A DNA stretch of 64,000 bases from Saccharothrix tamanrassetensis (GTDB taxonomy: Bacteria; Actinomycetota; Actinomycetes; Mycobacteriales; Pseudonocardiaceae): assembly GCF_014203665.1 (NCBI RefSeq), contig NZ_JACHJN010000003.1:62001-126000 (forward strand), read 5' to 3'. This document shows, one piece after another, positions 1-7,899 of the stretch. The notes under the pieces are model-generated. The model was not told where the DNA came from. It did no database searches and saw only the letters and a program-made list of their open reading frames with translations. Each line of letters opens with the position of its first letter. Position 1 is the stretch's first letter. Both the position numbers and the translations under genes were made by a program.

Positions 1-183
1 AAAGCGACGCTCGCCGCTTGGCAGACCTCCGGGGAGGAAAAACGGAAGGGCGTCGTGTTCTCCCCGCATGGCCTGTCAAAGACGACCGCACTTGTCCAGG
101 TAGTGCAAGCGGTGAAGCGTGCTTGCACTACCTGGACAAGTGCGGTAGCCCTGCGGGCAGGCCATACGGGGAGAACACGAGGC
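1..183 (+). repeat. Nested-hairpin dispersed repeat, copy 1 (probably cut by the window start)
   Basis: This non-coding element recurs near-identically at 62237-62418. It has a conserved 5' part (1-55), then outer arms (about 54-75 and 155-176) enclosing a perfect 26-bp inner stem (85-110 with 121-146) and a 10-base loop GGTGAAGCGT (111-120). Compared with the other copy, four positions in the left inner arm differ and all four partners in the right arm differ to match, so pairing is kept. It follows the 3' end of the minus-strand hydrolase at 233. Open frames across it look like shadows of the repeat and are not called genes. Confidence 0.85.
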
Positions 184-232
184 CACAGTGCTGTGCAGGG
201 TGTGCACGGCGCTGTGGCCTCGTGGGTCGTGG

Positions 233-1765
233 TCAGAGCCAGCCGGAGGCGAGGCTGGGTTGTGCGTTGAACGTGGTGCTCGTGGGGTCGGGTAGGGGCA
301 TTCCCGGGCACGTGACGTCCTTGGGCGGGACCTTGCCGTCCACGATGAAGGACTCGACCAGGTCGTCCACGCACGGGTTGCCGAAGCCGTAGATGCCGTG
401 GTCGCCTTCGTCGGCGACGGTGATCATGCGGGAGTCGGCGAACTTCTCGTGTGCCCGTTGTGCGCCTTCGAGCGGGGTTGCCGGGTCGCGGACGGACTGG
501 ACCATGAGCACGGGCGGTACGCCCTTGCCGGTCGGGGTTTTCAGGTGCAGGGGCGGACGGTCCCAGAAGGCGCACGGCGCCAGGATTTGGTAGTAGCCGA
601 TCAGCGGGTACTGCTTGCCGAGGCGTTCCGCCTCCCTGGCCAGGTACTCACGGCCACCTTTGAACCTGGTGTCGTTGCACGCGATGCTGTACAGGGTCGC
701 GTTCGGGGCGTCGGGGTAGCGGACGTCCGCTGTGCCTGCCGCGGCCTGGTCGGAGGCCTGACTGGCCCTGGAGAACGTGGCTGCCGCGGACGGGAAGGCC
801 TGCTTGCTGTACTGCGCCCGCACCAGGGTCAGGTCGAGGGCCACGCCGTCGAACACCCCGCCGTCCGGGAGCTGGATCGGGTTCTCGGCCAGCTTGGCGC
901 GGGTTTCCTCGTACTTCCGGCGGACCTGCTCGCCGGTCGTGCCGAGGTGGTAGAGGCTGTCGTACTTCGCCACCCAGGGCAGGAAGTCGACGCGGAAGCG
1001 GCGTTCGAAGCCACGCCCGAACTCGTCGAAGATGTCCTGGAACGTGGTGGTGAACTCGGCGTTCGAGTCGAGCACGAACTTGTCGACGCGGTTCGGGAAG
1101 TAGGTGGCGTAGTAGGCGCCCATCCAGGTGCCGCCCGAGTAGCCGATCCAGCTGATCTTCTCCCGGCCGAGCAGGTGGCGCAGCAGGTCCAGGTCCTTCA
1201 CGGTCTGCTCGGTGTTCACCACCTTGTCGAACTCGCCGCTGCGCTGCTGGCAGGCGGCGGCTTGCAGCTCCGCGCCGTCGTAGATCAGCTCCACGTTCGC
1301 CCGGCTGCGGTCGCGGGGGTCGGCGAGGCTCAGGAAGTCGAAGTTCGCGCACGTCACGTTGGTGCTGGCACCGGTGCCGCGCGGGTCGATGCCGATGATC
1401 TCGAAGTTGTCCACGAGCTTCGACCGGCCCTGGTAGATGGCGGGCAGCAGCCTGCCCGGCCCGCCCGGTCCACCGGGGTTGGTCAGCACGCTGCCCTTGG
1501 CCTGACCGCTCTTGGGCTTGAGGCGGCTCACCGCGATGGTGATGGTCTTGCCGTTGCGCGGTGCCCGCCAGTCCTGCGGGGCGGTGAACGTGCCGCACTC
1601 CAGGGCCGGCACGCCGAGGTCGGTGCACGGCCCCCAGGCGATCGTCTGAGTGAAGTGCGGACTCGCCTGGGCCTGGGCCTCTCCCTCGGCCTGGGCCTGG
1701 GCCACGGCCGGCAGTGCGGCCGCCGCGAGCAGGGCGCTGGACACGGCTAATAGCAGTCTTCGCAT
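233..1765 (-). CDS. Secreted tripeptidyl-aminopeptidase-like alpha/beta hydrolase (S33/TAP family)
   Basis: 510 residues with an N-terminal signal peptide (about 1-25), so probably exported. The alpha/beta-hydrolase core shows an oxyanion region NPGGPGG (about 96-102), the nucleophile elbow GYSGG with Ser210, a candidate Asp427 in SVRDPATP and His456 in EGDHG, followed by a C-terminal TAP-like segment. Length and layout fit the Streptomyces SlpD/SlpE/Tap family, which removes N-terminal tripeptides from secreted or extracellular substrates. The ATG at 1765 is preceded by GGAGGGG, a good ribosome site. It stands alone and divergent from the next gene. Exact substrate specificity cannot be read from sequence. 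Confidence 0.85.
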   Translation of the reverse strand: MRRLLLAVSSALLAAAALPAVAQAQAEGEAQAQASPHFTQTIAWGPCTDLGVPALECGTFTAPQDWRAPRNGKTITIAVSRLKPKSGQAKGSVLTNPGGPGGPGRLLPAIYQGRSKLVDNFEIIGIDPRGTGASTNVTCANFDFLSLADPRDRSRANVELIYDGAELQAAACQQRSGEFDKVVNTEQTVKDLDLLRHLLGREKISWIGYSGGTWMGAYYATYFPNRVDKFVLDSNAEFTTTFQDIFDEFGRGFERRFRVDFLPWVAKYDSLYHLGTTGEQVRRKYEETRAKLAENPIQLPDGGVFDGVALDLTLVRAQYSKQAFPSAAATFSRASQASDQAAAGTADVRYPDAPNATLYSIACNDTRFKGGREYLAREAERLGKQYPLIGYYQILAPCAFWDRPPLHLKTPTGKGVPPVLMVQSVRDPATPLEGAQRAHEKFADSRMITVADEGDHGIYGFGNPCVDDLVESFIVDGKVPPKDVTCPGMPLPDPTSTTFNAQPSLASGWL

Positions 1766-1893
1766 GGATCCCCCTCCAGTCGTGGCACCACCTCATCGGT
1801 GCGGCGGGGTCGGCGGCAACCGCACAAAGACTGGTGTTCGGGTCTACGAAAGCACTACGCCAGTCGGAGCCCGGGGAAAGTAAGGTCGGCGGG

Positions 1894-2898
1894 GTGGGGA
1901 TATTCCGGAGGAAGCGGCCTGCCGCGGTCGCGCGTGAGGTCGTGCGGGACCACACCTACGACGACGCGATCCTGGACATCGCGGCAGAGGAGATGGATGC
2001 CGGGCACCTGAGGGCGGCCACGACCGTGCTCGCCGAGTGCCGTGACGAGCCCGAGGTGCGCGCGTTGCGGGTCGAGGTGCTGGGTGAGCACGCCATCGGG
2101 CACGCCGACGAACTGCTGGAGCTGGCCAAGACCAACACCGATCCCGACCTGTGGCTGCTGGCCGGCACGGCGTTCATCCGGGAGGCCTGGGCGATCCGGG
2201 GCTCGGGCCGGGCGGACAGCGTCGGCAAGGACCGGTTCAAGGTGTTCTTCGGCACGCTGCGCAAGGCCGTCGGCCCGCTGCACGAGGCCGCGAAGCTGCT
2301 GCCGCGCGACGCGGTGCCGTGGGCGCAGCTCCAGACCGCCGGACTGGGCCTCCAGGTGGACCGCGACCAGAAGGACGAGGTGTGGCGGGAGATCGTGGCC
2401 CGCTGCCCGTCGCTGTACCCCGCGCACTGGACCCGGTTGCAGATCCTGGCCGCCAAGTGGGGCGGGTCCGCCGAGGAGATGATGGCGTTCGCGCACGGCA
2501 GCGTGGACGCGTCCGAGCCGGGCGACCCGGTGGTGGCCATGCTGCCCCTGGCGCACTTCGAGATCTTCCTGGAGCAGTTCGAGGACGCGGTGCAGGCGCG
2601 CAGCGCGTTGAAGATCGCCACGCTCAAGCTGCGCTACTTCAGCCGGGTGCGCGAGGAGATCGCGACGGCGGCGGACAAGTGGGACGCCGCGCAGTCCCGC
2701 GCCCACCCCCGGTCGCTCCAGGCGCACAACCTGTTCGCGGCGGCGTTCGCGTTGGCCGACGACGCGCCGCGCGCCCGTCGGCACCTGATCGGGATGCGCG
2801 ACCACGTGCACGACGTGCCGTGGGCGTACGTCGCCTACCTGGCCGACGACCTGGAGAAGGAGTACTCCGAGCTGGCCAACAAGTACCTGGACGCCTGA
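1894..2898 (+). CDS. Helical-repeat hypothetical protein, DUF4034-like
   Basis: 334 residues from a GTG at 1894 (MGIFRRKRP). The frame is open further upstream, but that part overlaps the divergent promoter region and has no sensible composition, so the later start with GGAAAGTAAGG upstream was chosen. No signal peptide or membrane helix is seen. The body is alpha-helical and Ala/Leu-rich, with TPR-like spacing and a central stretch (KWGGSAEEMMAFA) that resembles DUF4034 proteins as I remember them. Function is unknown. It converges on the sugar-binding lipoprotein gene across a strong hairpin. Confidence 0.7.
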   Translation: MGIFRRKRPAAVAREVVRDHTYDDAILDIAAEEMDAGHLRAATTVLAECRDEPEVRALRVEVLGEHAIGHADELLELAKTNTDPDLWLLAGTAFIREAWAIRGSGRADSVGKDRFKVFFGTLRKAVGPLHEAAKLLPRDAVPWAQLQTAGLGLQVDRDQKDEVWREIVARCPSLYPAHWTRLQILAAKWGGSAEEMMAFAHGSVDASEPGDPVVAMLPLAHFEIFLEQFEDAVQARSALKIATLKLRYFSRVREEIATAADKWDAAQSRAHPRSLQAHNLFAAAFALADDAPRARRHLIGMRDHVHDVPWAYVAYLADDLEKEYSELANKYLDA

Positions 2899-2902
2899 GC
2901 CG

Positions 2903-2939
2903 GGTCGCCCGGGCCGGGGCGCACCAGGCCCGGGCGACC
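2903..2939. terminator. Bidirectional terminator hairpin between convergent genes
   Basis: Perfect 13-bp arms GGTCGCCCGGGCC (2903-2915) and GGCCCGGGCGACC (2927-2939) around an 11-base loop, sitting in the 48-bp gap between two convergent stop codons. There is no U-tract, which is common for actinobacterial terminators. Confidence 0.8.
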
Positions 2940-2946
2940 GGTCGGC

Positions 2947-3915
2947 TCAGCACTGCTGCTTGTAGAAGTACTTCTCGTTGGCGTCCATGTCGTCCTTGGT
3001 GAGCGCGACCAGGTCCGTCTCGATGTCGCGCTCGGCCGTGCCGCCTTCCAGCGCCGCGACGGCCTGCTCCACCCCGGTCCTGCCGATGGTGGCCGGGTCC
3101 TGCGCGATCAGGGCCTGCACCGCGCCCGCGCGCAGGTCCTGCACCTGCTTGGGGCTCGCGTCGAAGCCCACCAGGTTCACCGCGCCGGTCCTGCCTGCGT
3201 TGCGCAGGCCGGTCGCCGCGCCCTCACCGGTGTTCAGGTTCGTCGCGAAGACGCCGATCAGGTCGGGGTTCGCGGCCAGCGTCGCGGTGAGCTTGGACGC
3301 GGCCTGGTCCGGCTCGTTGTCGGTGTACTGCTGGCCGACGTACTTCAGGTTCGGGAACTTCTTGATCTCGTCCTCGAAACCCTTGGCGCGGGCGTCCGTG
3401 GTGGAGGTCCCGGCCTTGGTGTTGAGCACCAGCACCGAGCCGGGCTTCTCGCCGACCAGCTTCGCCAGGGTCCGCGCGGCCAGCTGTCCGCCCTGCTCGT
3501 TGTTCGACGACACGGTGGACACCGCGATGGACGTGTCCTCCAGCTTGGTGTCCACCTCCACCACCTTGATGCCGGCGTCCTTGAGCTGCTTCATCGGCCC
3601 GGCCATGGCCTTGTCGTCGGTCGGCGCGATCAGCACCGCGCCCGGCTTGTTCGCCAGCACGCCGGTCACGATCGGCGTCTGCAGGGTCGAGTCGAACTTC
3701 GCGGGGGCCTGGACGTCCACCTCGTAGCCCTTGGCCTTGGCCGCCTCGCGGAAGCCGCACTCCATCGAGATGTAGAACGGTTCGGCCGCGACACCGGGGA
3801 TCAGCACCATCTTCTTGTTGTCGCCGGTGCCCCCGGTGTCGCCGATCTGCCCTCCCCCGCCGCACGCGGTCAGCAGCAGGGCCGCCCCGAGCAGGGCAAC
3901 TGTCCTCGTTGACAT
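2947..3915 (-). CDS. Sugar ABC transporter substrate-binding lipoprotein (RbsB-like)
   Basis: 322 residues from ATG 3915, which follows GGGAGAAC; an in-frame GTG four codons upstream (3927) is less well placed. A lipoprotein signal ends in LLTAC with the lipidated Cys at residue 18, followed by a Gly-rich linker, so it should sit on the outer face of the membrane. The body is a two-lobe type-1 periplasmic-binding fold of the ribose/galactose class (Peripla_BP_4), with APTDDKA and VGFDAS segments. It is the last gene of the lacI-manA-ATPase-permease operon, 19 bp after the permease. From context the ligand may be mannose or a mannoside, but that is inferred. Confidence 0.9.
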   Translation of the reverse strand: MSTRTVALLGAALLLTACGGGGQIGDTGGTGDNKKMVLIPGVAAEPFYISMECGFREAAKAKGYEVDVQAPAKFDSTLQTPIVTGVLANKPGAVLIAPTDDKAMAGPMKQLKDAGIKVVEVDTKLEDTSIAVSTVSSNNEQGGQLAARTLAKLVGEKPGSVLVLNTKAGTSTTDARAKGFEDEIKKFPNLKYVGQQYTDNEPDQAASKLTATLAANPDLIGVFATNLNTGEGAATGLRNAGRTGAVNLVGFDASPKQVQDLRAGAVQALIAQDPATIGRTGVEQAVAALEGGTAERDIETDLVALTKDDMDANEKYFYKQQC

Positions 3916-3934
3916 GTTCTCCCGCACCTTTCGC

Positions 3935-4942
3935 CTAGCGTTGATTGCGCGCCCTTCGTCGTGACTGGTCGAACCACACCGCCGCCACCAGCACGATGGC
4001 CACCGCGATCGGCTGCCAGTACACGTTCACGCCGACGATCACGAAACCCTTGCGCAGCACGGCGGGGATGAACACGCCCAGCACCGTGCCGACGATCGAG
4101 CCCGCGCCACCGAACAGGCTGGTGCCGCCGAGCACTACGCCCGCGATGGCGTTGAGGTTGTCCGTGTCGTGCCCGGTGATGGACGCGACCCGGAAGTAGG
4201 CCAGGGCCATGAACCCCGCCAACCCGGCCAGCGTGCCGGCCAGCAGGTAGACCTTGACCAGGTGGCCGGTCACCGCGATGCCGACCCGCCGCGCGGCCTC
4301 CTCGTTCGAGCCGATCGCGTAGGTGTAGCGGCCGAACCGGGTGGTCGCCAGCACCAGCGCCCCGATCCCGGTGACCACGGCCGCCAGCAGGACGAGGTTG
4401 GGGATGCCGAACCACGTCCCCGTGCCGAGGTTGTCGCTCAGCACGTCGGGCACGCCGCTCACGTTGGAACCGTTGGAGATCAGCTGCCCCGCGCCCAACG
4501 CCGCACCGAACGAGCCGAGGGTCACGATCAGCGGCGGGATCCCGGTCTTCGCCACCAGCAGGCCGTTCAACAGGCCCCACGCCGCCCCGCTGACCAACGC
4601 CACGACCAGTCCGACGAGGACGGTGCCCCAGCCCGCATCGGTGGCGTTGCCGTCGTTCATCGCGTTCATGGTCATCGCCGACGTGACCCCGGAGAACACC
4701 AGCACCGAACCCACCGACAGGTCGATCCCGGACGTGATGATCACGTACGTCATGCCGACCGACAGCACCAGCAGCACCGACGTCTCGACCAGCGTCGTCT
4801 GCAAGGTGAACGTCGTCAGGACCGCATCCGGCCGGATGGCGCCGAACACCGCGATGAGCACCAGCAGCACCAGCGCGATCCACAACGTGTTCGCGCTGAA
4901 CAGCCGCTTGGCCAGGGTCCGCTCCCGGACGTCCGAGGTCAT
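3935..4942 (-). CDS. Sugar ABC transporter permease (RbsC-like)
   Basis: 335 residues, very hydrophobic, with about eight to ten membrane helices. GIDLSVGSV (72-80) is characteristic of the RbsC/BPD_transp_2 family, and EEAARRVGI (214-222) lies where the cytoplasmic coupling loop is expected. Its ATG (4942) overlaps the ATPase stop as ATGA, so the two are translationally coupled. The frame is open much further upstream, but that is antisense shadow of the ATPase gene. It forms the channel of the sugar importer. Confidence 0.92.
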   Translation of the reverse strand: MTSDVRERTLAKRLFSANTLWIALVLLVLIAVFGAIRPDAVLTTFTLQTTLVETSVLLVLSVGMTYVIITSGIDLSVGSVLVFSGVTSAMTMNAMNDGNATDAGWGTVLVGLVVALVSGAAWGLLNGLLVAKTGIPPLIVTLGSFGAALGAGQLISNGSNVSGVPDVLSDNLGTGTWFGIPNLVLLAAVVTGIGALVLATTRFGRYTYAIGSNEEAARRVGIAVTGHLVKVYLLAGTLAGLAGFMALAYFRVASITGHDTDNLNAIAGVVLGGTSLFGGAGSIVGTVLGVFIPAVLRKGFVIVGVNVYWQPIAVAIVLVAAVWFDQSRRRARNQR

Positions 4943-5700
4943 GCGTCCTCCTGCGACAGGGCACCGGTCATCGCACCGACCAACTCCTCCACCGTCGTGT
5001 CGGCGGCCCGGAACCGCGCCACCCGGCGACCGAGCCGCAGCACCTCCACCCGGTCCGACACGGCCAGCACCTCGGGCATGTTGTGGCTGATCAGCACCAC
5101 CGCCATGCCCTGGTCCCGCACGCGCTTGATCACGTCCAGGACGCGTTCCCGCTGCACCACACCGAGGGCGGCGGTCGGCTCGTCCATGAAGACCAGCTTG
5201 CTGGCCCACACCACGCTCCGGGCCACGGCCACGCTCTGCCGCTGCCCACCGGACAGCGACCCGATCGGCACGTCCACGCTCTGCAGCGTCACGCCGAGAT
5301 CACCGAACGACGACGTGGCCAGCCGGCGCATCTCCTTCTTGTCCAGCACGCCCAACCAGCCCAGGACCCCGGGCTTGCGCAGTTCCCGGCCCAGGAACAG
5401 GTTCGCCGCCGGGTCCAGGTCCGGCGCCACGGCCAGGTCCTGGTACACCGTCTCGATCCCCAGCGCCCGCGCGGCCGTCGGGGTGGGCAGGGAGATCGTC
5501 CGGCCGTCGAACGAGATGGTGCCCGAGTCCGGCTGCTCGGCCCCGGACAGGCACTTCACCAGCGTCGACTTGCCCGCCCCGTTGTCGCCGATCAGCGACA
5601 CCACCTCGCCCGCGTACGCGGTGAACGAAGCACCCCGCAGCGCCTCCACGCTGCCGTAGTGCTTCACCAGGTCGCGAGCGTCCAGCAGGGGTTCGGCCAT
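4939..5700 (-). CDS. Sugar ABC transporter ATP-binding protein, single-domain
   Basis: 253 residues with one complete nucleotide-binding domain: Walker A GDNGAGKST (38-46), signature LSGGQ (149-153), Walker B LVFMDE (169-174) and a switch His in LISHN. RbsA-type importers usually carry two fused ATPase domains of about 500 residues; here there is one, as in a subset of actinobacterial importers (FrcA/XylG-short type), so a homodimer is expected. It starts one base after the manA stop and overlaps the permease start by 4 nt. Confidence 0.92.
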   Translation of the reverse strand: MAEPLLDARDLVKHYGSVEALRGASFTAYAGEVVSLIGDNGAGKSTLVKCLSGAEQPDSGTISFDGRTISLPTPTAARALGIETVYQDLAVAPDLDPAANLFLGRELRKPGVLGWLGVLDKKEMRRLATSSFGDLGVTLQSVDVPIGSLSGGQRQSVAVARSVVWASKLVFMDEPTAALGVVQRERVLDVIKRVRDQGMAVVLISHNMPEVLAVSDRVEVLRLGRRVARFRAADTTVEELVGAMTGALSQEDA

Positions 5701-5701
5701 G

Positions 5702-6706
5702 TCAGCTCCCGAGGCTCGACGGCAACGGCGGCCTGCACCGGACGGCGACCAGGTCGCCGGTCAGCACGCTCTCGCCGGCCGCGTGCGGCACGACGACCGT
5801 GCTCCCCCGGTGCAACGGCAGGGAATCCAGCGTGCCGGAGCCCTCCAGCACCACGAGCACCGCGAACGACGGCTCCAGCGCCCGCGTACCGGACACGTGC
5901 AGGCGGTCGGCCCGGAAGAACGGGTCGGCCTTGGCGCGCAACAGGTTCACCGACGGCGCCACCCGCGGGCCGGTGCGGGTGAGCAGGTCTTCGACGTGCT
6001 TGGCCCGCAGGTCGACGCATCCCAGCGCCGTCTCCTGCCCGAGGCCGAGGTGCCAGGCGTCCGGGTCCGACAGGAAACCCCGCCACTCCAACGTCACCGA
6101 GAAGTCCGTCGGCTGCTGGAGTTCGACGATGAACACGCCCTCGCCGATGGCGTGCGGCACGCCGGCGGGCACGAAGATCGTGTCACCCGGCTTGACCACC
6201 ACCGGGTTGAGCGCGTCGAGCATGGCCGCCGAGTCCTGTGCGGTCACCCACCCGGAGATGTCCGACGGGGGCACGTCGTCGCGGAAGCCGATGTACACCG
6301 TGGGATCGGGGCCGGACGTGCCGACCACGATCCACGCCTCGGTCTTGCCGTGCCGACCGGACAGGTGCTCGGCCGCGAACGCGTTCGACGGGTGGCAGTG
6401 CACCGGCAGCCGCTGCCCCGCGTCGAGCAGCTTCACCAGCAGCGCGGTGTCCGCGCCGAACTCGGCCACGTGCGCCGGACCCAGCCACGGCACCGGATCG
6501 GCGCGCACCGCGTCCCGCAGCCACCGCCCGTCCGGCAGCCTGGTCAGGCCCGCCTCGTCCTGCCCGAACAGGGTGGTGGTCGAGGCCACCCAGTCCTCGG
6601 GACCGTAGTCCGCCTCGGGATCGCCCCGCAGCGCCGCGATCGCCGCGCCACCCCGGTAGAACTGCTCGGGCTGGTTGGCCGGCAGCGCGATCGGCTGGTT
6701 GCTCAC
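5702..6706 (-). CDS. manA: Mannose-6-phosphate isomerase, class I
   Basis: 334 residues. It interconverts mannose 6-phosphate and fructose 6-phosphate in the cytosol. Type I PMI features visible are the zinc-site HCHPSNAF (His103, His105) and KTEAW with Glu123, then a C-terminal cupin-like half. The start is GTG (6706) overlapping the lacI stop as GTGA. Its place between the regulator and the importer genes, and opposite a GH92 alpha-mannosidase, argues that the operon feeds imported mannose into glycolysis. A mannose kinase is not seen in the window. Confidence 0.92.
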   Translation of the reverse strand: MSNQPIALPANQPEQFYRGGAAIAALRGDPEADYGPEDWVASTTTLFGQDEAGLTRLPDGRWLRDAVRADPVPWLGPAHVAEFGADTALLVKLLDAGQRLPVHCHPSNAFAAEHLSGRHGKTEAWIVVGTSGPDPTVYIGFRDDVPPSDISGWVTAQDSAAMLDALNPVVVKPGDTIFVPAGVPHAIGEGVFIVELQQPTDFSVTLEWRGFLSDPDAWHLGLGQETALGCVDLRAKHVEDLLTRTGPRVAPSVNLLRAKADPFFRADRLHVSGTRALEPSFAVLVVLEGSGTLDSLPLHRGSTVVVPHAAGESVLTGDLVAVRCRPPLPSSLGS

Positions 6707-7743
6707 GCACGAACCTCCCCTGATCCTCGTGCCACCAACCGCACCGGCAGCACCACGCGGCGCGGCGGCGAGCCGTCGCCGTCCAAGCGGGCGTACAGCA
6801 GGTCCGCCGCCGCCTTGCCCAGCGCGCTCGCGTCGTGCGCGATCACGCTCACCGGCGGTGACAGCAGGTCCGCCAGCTCGAAGTCGTCGAACCCCACCAG
6901 GGCCGGTCTCGACGCGGCACCGGCCAAGGCGCGCAACGCGTGCACGGTGATCCGGTTGTTGCCGGTCACCACCGCCGTTGCCGGGTCGGCGCCGCGCCGC
7001 AAGCGGTGCAACGCCTCGCGCACCGACACCTCGTCGTGCGGGCCCATCACCACCAGCGACTCGTGGAACCCGATACCCGCCCGCGCACAGCCCTCGCGGT
7101 AGCCGCGCAGGCGTTCGTTGGCGGTGAAGATGTCCGGTGCGTCACCGAGGAACGCGATCCGCCGGTGCCCGAACGAGGCCAGGTGCAGCACGGCCTCGGT
7201 GGTGCCGCCGACGTTGTCCACCAGCACGGTGTCCGCGACCACGTCACCGGCCGGGCGGTCCAGGAACACCACCGGCGTCCCCGCGCGCATCTCCGGCACC
7301 AGGTACCCGTGCTGGAGCCCGGCCGGCACGATGAGCAGCCCGTCGACCCGGCGCGAGCAGAACTCCAGCGCCAGTTCGCGTTCCCGGACCGGGTCCTCGT
7401 CCGACGAGCCGGTGATGACCTGCCGCCCCCGCAGCCGGGAGATCTCCTCCACGGCCCGCGTCACGCCCGAGTAGAACGGGTTGCCCACGTCCTCCAGCAC
7501 CAGGCCGACCGTGCCGGTGGACGAACCGCGGCGCAGGTTGCGCGCGCTGAGGTTGCGCCGGAAGCCCAGCTGGTCGATCGCCGCGAGCACCCGTTCGGCG
7601 GTCGCCGGGTGCACCCCCGCCTCGTCGTTCACCACGCGCGAGACCGTCTTGATGCTGACACCCGCCAGCCGCGCCACGTCGTTCATGGTGGCGCGTCGCA
7701 CCTTGCGGGCACCGGCGGCGCCGTCCGGGGACAACGTTGTCAT
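6703..7743 (-). CDS. LacI-family transcriptional regulator
   Basis: 346 residues from ATG 7743. The open frame runs far upstream, but only as antisense shadow of the mannosidase gene. An N-terminal LacI helix-turn-helix (MNDVARLAGVSIKTVSRVVN, about residues 20-39) is followed by a periplasmic-binding-like sensor domain ending in PVRLVARGSG. It is the first gene of the five-gene operon and diverges from the GH92 gene. A perfect 12-bp palindrome GACAACGTTGTC overlaps its codons 1-5, so autoregulation is likely. A mannose-type inducer is inferred from context. Confidence 0.93.
   Translation of the reverse strand: MTTLSPDGAAGARKVRRATMNDVARLAGVSIKTVSRVVNDEAGVHPATAERVLAAIDQLGFRRNLSARNLRRGSSTGTVGLVLEDVGNPFYSGVTRAVEEISRLRGRQVITGSSDEDPVRERELALEFCSRRVDGLLIVPAGLQHGYLVPEMRAGTPVVFLDRPAGDVVADTVLVDNVGGTTEAVLHLASFGHRRIAFLGDAPDIFTANERLRGYREGCARAGIGFHESLVVMGPHDEVSVREALHRLRRGADPATAVVTGNNRITVHALRALAGAASRPALVGFDDFELADLLSPPVSVIAHDASALGKAAADLLYARLDGDGSPPRRVVLPVRLVARGSGEVRA
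7730..7741. promoter_or_regulatory. Candidate LacI-family operator, site 1
   Basis: GACAACGTTGTC is a perfect 12-bp palindrome with the central CG usual for LacI-family operators. It overlaps the first codons of the divergent lacI gene. A near-copy, GACAGCGTTGTC, stands at 7874-7885 before the mannosidase. Confidence 0.6.
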
Positions 7744-7791
7744 AGTCGCCGAATCACACACCCGGGACCGGGTGATGTCAATGTCCCGCGC

Positions 7792-7807
7792 TGTCTCGAA
7801 CGAGACA
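7792..7807. promoter_or_regulatory. Dyad in the divergent lacI/GH92 promoter region
   Basis: TGTCTCG and CGAGACA form 7-bp perfect arms around AA, midway between the two LacI-like sites. It could be a second regulator's operator or part of a looped complex. A possible -35 TTGACG (7824-7829) for the mannosidase gene follows, with a weak -10 about 18 bp on. Confidence 0.4.
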
Positions 7808-7873
7808 ACACCCGGACACAGTCTTGACGGCACCTCCGCACTCTCCGCAAGTATGCAGTTACGAGAAGTGGTG

Positions 7874-7885
7874 GACAGCGTTGTC
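7874..7885. promoter_or_regulatory. Candidate LacI-family operator, site 2
   Basis: GACAGCGTTGTC differs from the perfect palindrome of site 1 at one position and lies 14 bp before the GTG of the GH92 gene, just upstream of its GGAGGG ribosome site. Repression by the divergent LacI protein is inferred. Confidence 0.55.
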
Positions 7886-7899
7886 ACCGAGGAGGGCTC

